Assembly: GCA_900757695.1 (NCBI GenBank)
Contig: CAAEOU010000132.1
Coordinates: 1-8,868, forward strand
DNA length: 8,868 bases
Reading direction: 5' to 3'
Source of the DNA: an uncultured Oscillospiraceae bacterium
GTDB taxonomy: Bacteria > Bacillota_A > Clostridia > Oscillospirales > Oscillospiraceae
Position 1 is the first letter of the stretch; the number at the start of each line of letters is the position of its first letter. The notes below the pieces were generated by a model. It saw only the letters and a program-made list of their open reading frames with translations, did not search any database and was not told the origin of the DNA. Both the position numbers and the translations under genes were made by a program. Below, one piece after another: positions 1 to 6,576 of the stretch.

Positions 1-108
1 GGGGAGAGCACGGAGCCCGCAGAGGACACGGCAGAAGCCGAGAAAACGGGAGCACCGGAGGAAAAAGAATACGAGACCCCGGCCATTCGGGATACCAAGC
101 TGTTTTAA
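1..108 (+). CDS. C-terminal end of an unidentified protein (partial)
   Basis: An open frame runs from the window edge to a TAA at 106-108 and gives 35 residues. The visible part is a charged, low-complexity tail rich in Glu, Ala, Thr and Pro, followed by a more ordered-looking end, EYETPAIRDTKLF. An acidic linker followed by a short terminal motif is common in proteins that dock onto a partner by their C-terminus, but the fragment is too short to name. It ends 18 bases before the start of the HAD phosphatase on the same strand, so the two are probably co-transcribed. The continuous frame, the composition and the spacing are what support it as real coding sequence. Confidence 0.6.
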   Translation, partial: GESTEPAEDTAEAEKTGAPEEKEYETPAIRDTKLF

Positions 109-126
109 GAATTGGAAGGAAACATC

Positions 127-756
127 ATGCATTGCGATGGAATTTTATTTGATTTGGACGGAACCCTCTGGGATTCTGTGGATGAGATCATCTATACATG
201 GAATCAGGTGCTGGAGGAGCATCACTGGTTTCGGCCACCGATCACCCGGAGTGAACAGAAAAGCGTCATGGGCCTGCAGATGGATGAAATTGCAAGGCGG
301 CTGTTTCCGGGGTATTCCTTTGAAACGCAAATGGATTATATGGAGCAGTGCATTCAGAAGGAAAACGCCTATTTGCGCCAGCACGGCGGGACGTTGTATC
401 CAAGGCTGGAGGAAACCCTGAAAATTTTGTCGAAGGATCATAGGCTCTGCATTGTATCCAATTGCCAGAAGGGATATATCGAGGCATTTTTGGCAGCGCA
501 TCGGTTGGAGCAATATTTCTGCGACCATCAGTGCTTTGGTGATACTGGCCTGAGCAAAGGGGAAAATAATAAACTGGTGATCCGGCGGAATGGATTCCAA
601 GCGACGGTCTATGTGGGCGATACACAGGGAGACCGGCAGTCTGCCATGGATGCAGGTATTCCGTTTGTCTATGCGGCCTACGGGTTTGGGACAGTCACTG
701 ATTATCAGGCGAAGGTGGAGCAGTTTTCGGAACTGGCGGTACTGCTGAATGATTAG
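127..756 (+). CDS. HAD-superfamily hydrolase, phosphoglycolate phosphatase-like
   Basis: This is a 209-residue cytoplasmic phosphatase of the haloacid dehalogenase superfamily. Motif I is FDLDGTL, with nucleophile D9 and acid/base D11. Motif II is S111 in CIVSNCQ. Motif III is K144 in GLSKGE. Motif IV is GDTQGD at 164-169, supplying Mg2+ ligands D165 and D169. Residues of about 15-80 are helical and sit between motifs I and II, which fits a C1-type cap as in phosphoglycolate and beta-phosphoglucomutase-like enzymes. The substrate cannot be read from sequence. I chose the ATG at 127 because GGAAGGA at 114-120 lies 6 bases before it; a TTG at 112 in the same frame overlaps that ribosome site. 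The gene probably shares a transcript with the partial gene upstream and is followed by two hairpins. Confidence 0.88.
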   Translation: MHCDGILFDLDGTLWDSVDEIIYTWNQVLEEHHWFRPPITRSEQKSVMGLQMDEIARRLFPGYSFETQMDYMEQCIQKENAYLRQHGGTLYPRLEETLKILSKDHRLCIVSNCQKGYIEAFLAAHRLEQYFCDHQCFGDTGLSKGENNKLVIRRNGFQATVYVGDTQGDRQSAMDAGIPFVYAAYGFGTVTDYQAKVEQFSELAVLLND

Positions 757-765
757 GCGTAGAAA

Positions 766-799
766 TCCCCGATGGGATGCTTCGGTGTTCCAGCGGGGA
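766..799 (+). other. strong hairpin with a C(UUCG)G tetraloop
   Basis: The plus-strand RNA can fold into a 15-bp stem with one A-G mismatch (772 against 793). TCCCCG at 766-771 pairs with CGGGGA at 794-799. The stem continues as 773-780 with 785-792, using a few G-U pairs, and closes on a TTCG loop (781-784) bounded by C780 and G785. C(UUCG)G is an unusually stable tetraloop in RNA. No T-run follows, so on its own it is not a standard intrinsic terminator. It lies 10 bases after the HAD phosphatase stop and may protect that mRNA end from 3' exonucleases or act together with the next hairpin. The fold is seen by eye; the function is inferred. Confidence 0.5.
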
Positions 800-812
800 G
801 AAATAGATTGAA

Positions 813-854
813 GCATAAAACGCAACAAAATAAAAATTTTGTTGCGTTTTATGC
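813..854 (+). terminator. probable bidirectional terminator (perfect 19-bp inverted repeat)
   Basis: The arms 813-831 and 836-854 are perfectly complementary around an AAAA loop. The core stem CGCAACAAAAT (821-831) with its partner (836-846) is followed by TTTTAT on the plus strand. On the minus strand it is likewise followed by TTTTATGC, so it could stop transcription both ways. It sits between the HAD phosphatase stop (756) and the recombinase start (898), so it most likely ends the upstream transcript. The stem is AT-rich and the T-run is only four bases, so some doubt remains. Its position just before a recombinase gene leaves another role possible. Confidence 0.55.
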
Positions 855-870
855 CCGGAAATTACAAAAT
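842..870 (+). promoter_or_regulatory. weak candidate promoter for the recombinase gene
   Basis: TTGCGT (842-847) and CAAAAT (865-870) are 17 bases apart; an alternative pairing is TTGTTG (839-844) with TACAAA (863-868) at 18 bases. Both are poor sigma-A matches, and the -35 lies inside the right arm of the preceding hairpin. A promoter is expected here only because the hairpin should separate the recombinase from the gene upstream. Confidence 0.2.
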
Positions 871-897
871 AACCAGTTTTGCACGATGGAGGCCATT

Positions 898-1926
898 ATG
901 GATATGTCCGAATGTCCCCGGATTCTCCGGGAATTTTTAACCTATCACGAGACCATCAAGGGTCAGTCCAAGCGGACGATCTCAGAATACTATCTGGATC
1001 TGCGGATGTTCTTCCGGTTTCTGATTGTGTTCCGGGATGACCGGCTGCCCTATGACTATGATTTGAATCAGGTGTCGATTCGTGACGTGGATTTGAACTT
1101 TGTGTCGAGAATCACGCCCACAGAGATTTATGAATTCTTCGTTTATCTGGGCAATGACCGGGTCTATCACACCGACACCCAGCATCCCGGCAAAGGCGTG
1201 GAAAATGCAGCCCGGGCCCGGAAGCTCTCTGCCATCAAATCCTTTTTTAAGTATCTGACGGTTTCCACCAAGCAGCTGGAAGAAAACCCTGCGGCAGATA
1301 TTGAATTTCCAAAGCTTCGGCGTGCGCTGCCCAAGTACCTAACCTTGGAGGAAGCTCAGGCACTGCTTTCCAATGTCAAGGGCCGCAATGCTCGGCGGGA
1401 TTTTGCGATTCTGATGATCTTTTTGAACTGTGGACTGCGGATATCGGAGCTTGCAGGACTAAATTATGGCGATGTGCACAACGATCGTCTGCGTGTTTTG
1501 GGCAAAGGCAACAAAGAACGTACAGTCTATATGGGTCAGGCTTGCATGGATGCCATTGCGGCCTATAACAATACGCTGCCGGAGGCCATTCGGAATGATG
1601 TGCGCAGGCCTCTGTTCTTGTCTCAAAAATCCTCCAAGGACGGCAAACGCACCGACAGCCGCATGTCCACCAATGCCATTCACCGGCTGGTGAAAAAGCA
1701 TATTCTGGATGCCGGTCTTGATCCGACCCAATACTCTGCCCATAAGCTCCGGCACACGGCGGCAACGCTGATGCTCTCACGAGGCGTAGACGTAAAGACC
1801 GTTCAGGAAGTGCTGGGACATGAGCATCTCAACACCACGGAGATCTACACCCATATCGAAAATACCGAGTTGAAGATCGCCGCAGAGGCCAACCCAATTT
1901 CAAAGTTTCAGAAAAAAACAGAATAA
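898..1926 (+). CDS. XerC/XerD-like tyrosine site-specific recombinase
   Basis: This 342-residue recombinase cuts and rejoins DNA at a specific site, as in chromosome dimer resolution. The N-terminal SAM-like core-binding domain spans about 8-125 and the catalytic domain about 145-335. The full active-site set is present: R181 (CGLRIS), K203 (LGKGNKER), H282 and R285 (SAHKLRHT), H308 (LGHEHL) and nucleophile Y317 (TEIYTH). It is about 40 residues longer than the usual near-300-residue XerC/XerD; the extra length sits in the N-terminal domain, roughly 46-72 and 86-104. The ATG at 898 is chosen because GGAGG (888-892) precedes it by 5 bases; the frame is open back to 772, but that part is two hairpins. 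It stands alone between terminators, with no excisionase, integrase-linked cargo or flanking repeats. That favours a housekeeping Xer enzyme over a phage integrase, although the paralogue cannot be decided. Confidence 0.9.
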   Translation: MDMSECPRILREFLTYHETIKGQSKRTISEYYLDLRMFFRFLIVFRDDRLPYDYDLNQVSIRDVDLNFVSRITPTEIYEFFVYLGNDRVYHTDTQHPGKGVENAARARKLSAIKSFFKYLTVSTKQLEENPAADIEFPKLRRALPKYLTLEEAQALLSNVKGRNARRDFAILMIFLNCGLRISELAGLNYGDVHNDRLRVLGKGNKERTVYMGQACMDAIAAYNNTLPEAIRNDVRRPLFLSQKSSKDGKRTDSRMSTNAIHRLVKKHILDAGLDPTQYSAHKLRHTAATLMLSRGVDVKTVQEVLGHEHLNTTEIYTHIENTELKIAAEANPISKFQKKTE

Positions 1927-1935
1927 ATTTGTACA

Positions 1936-1980
1936 AAAAATCCGAAAATCACCATAAAATATGGTGATTTTCGGATTTTT
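1936..1980 (+). terminator. intrinsic terminator after the recombinase gene
   Basis: A perfect 15-bp stem (1941-1955 with 1961-1975, arms TCCGAAAATCACCAT and complement) has a 5-base loop. It is flanked by five A on the left and five T on the right, so it can work on both strands. It starts 10 bases after the recombinase stop. Confidence 0.9.
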
Positions 1981-1988
1981 ATTGGCTG

Positions 1989-2042
1989 TTATAGGAGCTT
2001 TGTTCAACAGCTCCCCTGCCGCTGGTTGCTGGGGCTCTATAA
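1989..2042. repeat. nested imperfect inverted repeats between two terminators
   Basis: An inner repeat, GGAGCT (1994-1999) with AGCTCC (2009-2014), competes with an outer one, TTATAGGAGC (1989-1998) with GCTCTATAA (2034-2042, one base bulged). The two cannot form fully at the same time because they share GGAGC. The stretch is non-coding and lies between the recombinase terminator and the aldolase terminator. I see no function for it; it may be decayed terminator sequence. Confidence 0.3.
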
Positions 2043-2060
2043 AAAAGCAGCTAAGCGAAG

Positions 2061-2097
2061 AAAAATAGACCTGCGGCTTTGAAATCCGCAGGTCTAT
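2061..2097 (-). terminator. intrinsic terminator after fba
   Basis: Read on the minus strand, a 12-bp perfect stem (2086-2097 with 2065-2076, core TAGACCTGCGG) has a 9-base loop and is followed by TTTTT (2061-2065). It lies about 20 bases beyond the aldolase stop codon. Confidence 0.9.
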
Positions 2098-2117
2098 CTG
2101 GTGTGTTAGAGATTTAA

Positions 2118-3083
2118 TTAGATCTTATTGTCACAGCCCAGTACGTCGGTGATCTTGTGCATGACAAGCTTTTTGATGTTGGCCCGGGCGGGCTTCAGGT
2201 ACTGGCGGGGATCAAAATCGGCGGGATGCTCAGCCATGTACTGCCGGATGGTGCCGGTCATGGCAAGACGCAGGTCAGAGTCGATGTTGATCTTGCAGAC
2301 GGCCATGGATGCGGCCTTGCGGAGCTGCTCTTCAGGAATACCCACTGCATCGGGCATCTTACCGCCGTGCTCATTGATCATCTTCACATACTCCTGAGGA
2401 ACGGAAGAAGAGCCGTGGAGCACAATGGGGAATCCGGGCAGACGCCGGGAGACCTCCTCCAGAATGTCAAACCGCAGCGGAGGGGGCACCAGAATGCCCT
2501 TCTCGTTCCGGGTGCACTGGGCGGGGGTGAACTTGTATGCGCCGTGGGAGGTGCCGATGGCGATGGCCAGAGAGTCGCAGCCGGCGCGCTCTACAAACTC
2601 CTGCACGTCCTCGGGACGGGTGTAGGAGGAATCCTCTGCGGCAACCTTGACCTCATCCTCTACACCGGCCAGCGTGCCCAGCTCGGCCTCTACCACAACG
2701 CCGTGGTCATGGGCATACTCCACCACCTGACGGGTGATGGCAATATTCTCTTCAAAGGGCTTGGAGGATGCATCGATCATAACGGAGGTAAAACCGTCAT
2801 CGATGCAGGACTTGCAGGTTTCAAAGGTGTCGCCGTGATCCAGATGCAGGCAGATGGGAAGCCCCGTCTCAATCTCTGCGGCCTCTACCAGCTTAACCAG
2901 ATAGGTGCGGTTGGCGTAGGAACGGGCGCCCTTGGATACCTGCAGGATGACAGGTGCGTTGCATTCTCTGGCAGCCTCGGTGATGCCCTGAATGATCTCC
3001 ATATTGTTGACGTTAAAGGCGCCGATGGCATAGCCGCCGTCATAGGCCTTTTTGAACATTTCGGTGGATGTAACAATAGGCAT
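2118..3083 (-). CDS. fba: class II fructose-1,6-bisphosphate aldolase
   Basis: This 321-residue cytoplasmic zinc enzyme of glycolysis and gluconeogenesis cleaves fructose 1,6-bisphosphate to glyceraldehyde 3-phosphate and dihydroxyacetone phosphate. It is a full-length (beta/alpha)8 barrel. HLDHGD at 80-85 gives catalytic D82 and zinc ligand H83. EAELGTLAG (132-140) carries the conserved Glu. GTSHGAYK has zinc ligand H180. LHGSSSVP (222-229) has zinc ligand H223. KINIDSDLRLA (264-274) is the phosphate/substrate-binding stretch. The C-terminal block DPRQYLKPAR is typical of the aldolases resembling the Thermus enzyme. Two ATGs occur two codons apart. The second (3083, MPIV) is chosen because AAGGAG (3093-3098) is 9 bases away from it but only 3 from the first, and because family members begin MPxV. 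The upstream open frame to 3347 overlaps promoters and is spurious. The gene is monocistronic, with its own promoter and terminator, and diverges from the phosphofructokinase. Confidence 0.96.
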   Translation of the reverse strand: MPIVTSTEMFKKAYDGGYAIGAFNVNNMEIIQGITEAARECNAPVILQVSKGARSYANRTYLVKLVEAAEIETGLPICLHLDHGDTFETCKSCIDDGFTSVMIDASSKPFEENIAITRQVVEYAHDHGVVVEAELGTLAGVEDEVKVAAEDSSYTRPEDVQEFVERAGCDSLAIAIGTSHGAYKFTPAQCTRNEKGILVPPPLRFDILEEVSRRLPGFPIVLHGSSSVPQEYVKMINEHGGKMPDAVGIPEEQLRKAASMAVCKINIDSDLRLAMTGTIRQYMAEHPADFDPRQYLKPARANIKKLVMHKITDVLGCDNKI

Positions 3084-3116
3084 GTTCATACACTCCTTTA
3101 GAATTGAAGTGATTTT

Positions 3117-3145
3117 AGTATAGCATCTCACGGCGTAAAAAGCAA
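3117..3145 (-). promoter_or_regulatory. sigma-A promoter of fba
   Basis: On the minus strand, TTGCTT (3140-3145) and TATACT (3117-3122) are separated by exactly 17 bases. The start site should fall near 3110, giving a leader of about 27 bases that ends in the aldolase ribosome binding site. Confidence 0.75.
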
Positions 3146-3174
3146 GAAGGAGCGCAAAACAAAAATGTTCGAAA

Positions 3175-3185
3175 TGTATCATACA
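3175..3185. promoter_or_regulatory. candidate operator palindrome between the fba and pfp promoters
   Basis: TGTATCATACA is a perfect 11-base palindrome around a central C, preceded by TTCGAA (3168-3173). It lies almost midway, roughly 70 bases upstream of the expected start site of fba and nearly 80 upstream of that of pfp. The core GTATCATA recurs at 3245-3252, over the pfp -10 box. It does not match the CcpA or Rex consensus as I know them. A regulator is inferred only from symmetry and position. Confidence 0.3.
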
Positions 3186-3222
3186 AGCTGCCGGAAGGAT
3201 GAAAATAAACCCATATGGACTC

Positions 3223-3251
3223 TTGCGGTTTTGCCGGGAGAATGGTATCAT
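3223..3251 (+). promoter_or_regulatory. sigma-A promoter of pfp
   Basis: TTGCGG (3223-3228) and TATCAT (3246-3251) are separated by 17 bases, placing the start site near 3258. The short leader carries AAGGAGG (3267-3273), 9 bases before the ATG at 3283. Confidence 0.7.
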
Positions 3252-3282
3252 AGCAGAAGAATATACAAGGAGGTAATCCAAT

Positions 3283-4524
3283 ATGAGCACTCCCCTTACC
3301 GGCGCCTGTATCTTCGGCCAGTCCGGCGGCCCCACTTCTGTCATCAATTCCAGCGCCTGCGGCGTATTTGAGGCGGCGCTGAAGAGCCCCTATATCACCA
3401 AGGTCTATGGTGCCGCTCATGGCATCAAGGGCGTACTGAACGATCAGCTCTATATCATCGATGAGGAGGATCCCAAGGAGCTGGCACTGCTCCCCTACAC
3501 CCCCTCCTCTGCCCTGGGATCCGTCCGCTATAAGCTGAAGGATCCCGAGGTGGATGACACCGATTACAAGCGTATGCTGGAGATCTTCCGGAAATACAAT
3601 GTCCGCTATTTCTTCTATAACGGCGGCAACGACTCTATGGACACCTGCTCCAAGGTCAGCCGTTACCTGAAGAGCGTGGGCTATGAATGCAACGTCATTG
3701 GTGTTCCCAAAACCATCGACAATGACCTTTACGGTACCGACCACTGCCCCGGCTTCGGCAGTGCGGCCAAGTATATCGCCACCACCTGCATGGAGGTCTC
3801 TCTGGACGCTAAGGTCTATGACACCGGCATGATCTGCATCATTGAAATCATGGGCCGGAATGCCGGCTGGCTGGCCGGTGCCGCAGCGCTGGCTTCTGCC
3901 ACCGGCGAAGGCCCGGATCTGGTGTATCTGCCGGAGATCCCCTTCGATGTGGAGCAGTTCTATGCGGATGTAGAGCGGATCTACAAGGAGAAGGGCAAGG
4001 TCATCATTGCCGCCTCTGAGGGCATCCACGATAAGGACGGCAAGTTCATCTCCGAGTATGCCGGTGAGGCAGCCAAGGACGCCTTTGGCCATACTCAGAT
4101 GGGCGGTCTGGCACAGGTGCTTCAGAGCATGCTGAAGACCAAAATCGACTGCAAGAGCCGTGCCATTGAGCTGAGCCTCATGCAGCGCTGCGGGGCACAT
4201 CTGGCCTCTCAGACGGACATTGACGAGGCCTATGCAGTAGGTGCCGCAGCGGTAGAAGCCGCCACCTCCGGTAAGACCGGCTACATGGTGGCCATTCACC
4301 GGACCTCCAATGCGCCCTACGCATGGGAGACCGAGCTTCTTCCTCTGGAGAAGTGTGCAAACTATGAGAAGAAGGTTCCGCTGGAGTGGATCAACGAGGC
4401 GGGCAACGGCGTGACCCAGCAGTTCATCGACTATGCACTGCCGCTGATTCAGGGGGAGACCAAGATGCAGAAGGAAAACGGTCTGCCCCGGTTCGCAAAG
4501 CTCAAAAAGGTTCTGGCCAAGTAA
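3283..4524 (+). CDS. pfp: 6-phosphofructokinase, PPi-dependent type
   Basis: This 413-residue cytoplasmic enzyme phosphorylates fructose 6-phosphate to fructose 1,6-bisphosphate. The PFK-A fold motifs are in order: GQSGGPTSVINSS near the N-terminus (12-24), GGNDS (114-118), PKTIDNDL (142-149), MGRNAGWLAG (190-199) and SEGIHDKDGKF (245-255). Two features argue for pyrophosphate rather than ATP as phosphoryl donor. The Lys of PKTIDND replaces the Gly of ATP enzymes (PGTIDND), and the Asp after Asn in GGNDS replaces the Gly of GGDGS. The first position of that motif is Asn here, where Asp is usual in both groups, so donor choice should be treated as likely, not proven. The protein is longer than the near-320-residue bacterial ATP enzyme, as expected for this group. 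The start is fixed by AAGGAGG 9 bases upstream. It is divergent from fba, which encodes the next step, and has its own terminator. Confidence 0.92.
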   Translation: MSTPLTGACIFGQSGGPTSVINSSACGVFEAALKSPYITKVYGAAHGIKGVLNDQLYIIDEEDPKELALLPYTPSSALGSVRYKLKDPEVDDTDYKRMLEIFRKYNVRYFFYNGGNDSMDTCSKVSRYLKSVGYECNVIGVPKTIDNDLYGTDHCPGFGSAAKYIATTCMEVSLDAKVYDTGMICIIEIMGRNAGWLAGAAALASATGEGPDLVYLPEIPFDVEQFYADVERIYKEKGKVIIAASEGIHDKDGKFISEYAGEAAKDAFGHTQMGGLAQVLQSMLKTKIDCKSRAIELSLMQRCGAHLASQTDIDEAYAVGAAAVEAATSGKTGYMVAIHRTSNAPYAWETELLPLEKCANYEKKVPLEWINEAGNGVTQQFIDYALPLIQGETKMQKENGLPRFAKLKKVLAK

Positions 4525-4542
4525 ATAAGTGTGTTCCAATTT

Positions 4543-4580
4543 GGCCCTCCGGCTGCATGCCGGAGGGCCCTTTCGGTTTT
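4543..4580 (+). terminator. intrinsic terminator after pfp
   Basis: An 11-bp GC-rich stem (4543-4553 with 4559-4569, core GGCCCTCCGGC) has a TGCAT loop and is followed by CTTTCGGTTTTGTT. It sits between the convergent pfp and permease genes. On the minus strand only AAATT follows the stem, so it would be a weak stop for the permease transcript. Confidence 0.85.
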
Positions 4581-4581
4581 G

Positions 4582-6576
4582 TTACTGCTTCTGATTGACA
4601 ATATGGTAATAAATCTTGGAGGTCAGGAAATAGACGATCAGGTAAACCAGAGCAAATACGCCGCAGCAGATGGCAACACAGGTGAGAAACAGCCCGGTGT
4701 CGGTCATTTCCAGTGCGCTGAGGCAGCCCTTGACCATGGGGAATGCGAACATCGTATGAATGATTGCGGTAAACAGCGGCAGGAAAAATACGGTGAGCAC
4801 CTGAGAGTGGATGCTGGAGCGTATCTCCTTTTCCGTCAATCCCACCTGACGCATGATGGCATACCGCCGGGCATCTTGAAGTCCTTCGGATACCTGCTTG
4901 TAGTAGATAATCAGAATGGTGGCCACAAGGAACGTCAGCCCCAGAAAGATCCCCAGAAAGAATAGACCGGCGTAGGTGCTGAGAAGGCTTTCTCTGATCA
5001 TGCTCCGGGTGGAAATGCCATAGTTGAAAACATCATCATTGCCGGACATGAAATCAGTAATGGAGGTACTCCACTGATGAGAGAAGGCTTCCTCCATAGC
5101 TGAGTCCTTGAGATCAAACCCAAGGTAGCTGATCACTCTGCTGCTTCCGTCTATGGAGATCGCATCAAAATCCTGATCCGGGATCACAAGAACAAAGCAG
5201 GCATAGGCGGAGCTGGTCAGCTGGCTGGATAGGGGAAAATCAGGAATCGTTTTGCGGATGGTGTAGGTTTTGGTTTCTACTGACATGGTGGAGTGTGTGT
5301 AGTTCTCTTCTGTGTACAGCAGCGCTTCGCCGGAAGAGAGTGCCGCATTGGAACCGGAAAGCCGATTATAGTCCGAAAGCGGTATCCATGACACAGAGGC
5401 TGAACTCGTAAAATCATCCAGCGTAGGGGAAGCTGTTCCTACATTTTCCCGTGTTAAGGAATCACCCTTGAGAATGCCACTGTAGGTGATGTAGTGGAAC
5501 ATTGCGGGCTGGACCGGGGCGCCATTGATTTCACCGGCAGCCTGCAATGCGCTATCCTCTGCTGCTTGAATGTCATCATCCGTCCGGGTCTCGCTCCAAA
5601 AGGTGAGGTTTACGCTGTGCGGTGCGCGGGAATCCACCGCCCCCTGACTGCCTGCATAAAGGCTCATGGTAGAGGAAACCGTCACCAGTACCATGGTGGA
5701 GAGAATGCAGATATTGCCAAGGCTGACGGCGTTCTGCTTCATTCGGTAGAGCATGCCGGAAACAGAGATGAAATGCCGTGTCTGATAGTAATACTTTTTG
5801 TTTTTCCGCAGCAGCTTCAAGAACACGATACTGCCGGAGGTAAACAGACAATAGGTTCCCAGAATAACCAGAATAACTGCCACAAAGAACAGCATCAGTG
5901 CGCCGATGGGATTTTTGATGGTAATGGCGAGAATATAACCGGAGGCCAGAAAAATAATGCCCAAGACGGTCAGAATCCATTTGGATCTCGGCTCCCTCTC
6001 CCCTTCACTGCCGCTCCGCAGCAGCCCGATGACGCTGCTGAAGTGGATCTGCCGGAGATTGTTCAGATAGACTGCCAGAAAAATCAGGGCGTAGATGCCG
6101 ATCGTGTCGGTAAAGGCTTTGAGGCTCAGGGAAAAACCGGTGCCGCCGGGCGTTCCCATGAGATACATCAGCAGCAAATAGGAAAGGTAGTCCAGCAGTG
6201 CACCAAAGAGCAGACCCAAAAGGATGCCGCCTGCGGCCAGAATCAGCGTTTCGTAGAAGAGGATTCTGGCGATGTGCCGCCGTTCCATGCCCAGCACGCA
6301 GTAAAGACCAAATTCCTTTTTTCGCTGCTTCATCAAAAAGCTGCTGGTATAGAACAGAAAAATTGCCGAAAAGATTGCGATGACACAGCTGCCCAGAGAG
6401 GCAGTCATGGTGATTTCCGAGGCACCCACGGTGCCCCGAAGGTAAGGCATCCATGAGATATTTCGGAGAATATGGAACACGGTTACCACAAATAGTGTGG
6501 CCAGCGTATAGGGAATATAGCTCCGGCGGTTCTTACGGATGGCATCCCAAGCGAATTTCGGATAGAACAGCTTCAC
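4582..6576 (-). CDS. bceB: Bce-type ABC transporter permease (FtsX family)
   Basis: This 664-residue membrane protein would pair with the adjacent ATPase to sense or remove peptide antibiotics acting at lipid II-cycle intermediates, as BceAB does in Bacillus. By eye there are ten membrane segments: about 21-38, 57-80, 104-135, 155-175, 200-218, 226-246, 286-307, then 536-558, 592-615 and 628-652. Between segments 7 and 8 lies a polar domain of about 230 residues (308-535), the hallmark of BceB permeases. FtsX-like cytoplasmic coupling stretches are visible at RKKEFGLYCVLGM (85-97) and DARRYAIMRQVGLTEKEI (568-585). The start is GTG at 6576, whose GTGA overlaps the TGA of the ATPase gene, indicating translational coupling; no strong ribosome site precedes it. 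Length fits the family. The peptide substrate is unknown, and a general MacB-type exporter is less likely because of the topology. Confidence 0.9.
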   Translation of the reverse strand: MKLFYPKFAWDAIRKNRRSYIPYTLATLFVVTVFHILRNISWMPYLRGTVGASEITMTASLGSCVIAIFSAIFLFYTSSFLMKQRKKEFGLYCVLGMERRHIARILFYETLILAAGGILLGLLFGALLDYLSYLLLMYLMGTPGGTGFSLSLKAFTDTIGIYALIFLAVYLNNLRQIHFSSVIGLLRSGSEGEREPRSKWILTVLGIIFLASGYILAITIKNPIGALMLFFVAVILVILGTYCLFTSGSIVFLKLLRKNKKYYYQTRHFISVSGMLYRMKQNAVSLGNICILSTMVLVTVSSTMSLYAGSQGAVDSRAPHSVNLTFWSETRTDDDIQAAEDSALQAAGEINGAPVQPAMFHYITYSGILKGDSLTRENVGTASPTLDDFTSSASVSWIPLSDYNRLSGSNAALSSGEALLYTEENYTHSTMSVETKTYTIRKTIPDFPLSSQLTSSAYACFVLVIPDQDFDAISIDGSSRVISYLGFDLKDSAMEEAFSHQWSTSITDFMSGNDDVFNYGISTRSMIRESLLSTYAGLFFLGIFLGLTFLVATILIIYYKQVSEGLQDARRYAIMRQVGLTEKEIRSSIHSQVLTVFFLPLFTAIIHTMFAFPMVKGCLSALEMTDTGLFLTCVAICCGVFALVYLIVYFLTSKIYYHIVNQKQ

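Noticed and set aside
127..756. pseudouridine 5'-phosphatase, which would link the HAD gene to psuKG
   Set aside because: The genes are about 7 kb apart on opposite strands, and nothing in the HAD sequence indicates this substrate.
772..897. N-terminal extension of the recombinase from an upstream ATG
   Set aside because: The extension would encode two hairpins, lacks a ribosome site and breaks family similarity; GGAGG before 898 gives a normal start.
898..1926. integrase of a mobile element
   Set aside because: No flanking direct repeats, tRNA gene, excisionase or cargo genes are visible, and neighbours are housekeeping genes.
2157..3101. 314-codon open frame antisense to fba
   Set aside because: It is glycine- and histidine-rich shadow translation of the aldolase gene, with no family motif.
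3084..3347. N-terminal extension of the aldolase
   Set aside because: It covers both promoters and the pfp start; the family begins at MPIV and a good ribosome site precedes that codon.
3115..4539. 474-codon open frame antisense to pfp
   Set aside because: It mirrors the codon bias of pfp, has no ribosome site or recognisable domain, and runs through the fba promoter; the plus-strand frame is a clear enzyme.
5494..6456. 320-codon open frame antisense to the permease gene
   Set aside because: Glutamine- and histidine-rich shadow of a membrane protein gene; no start signal.
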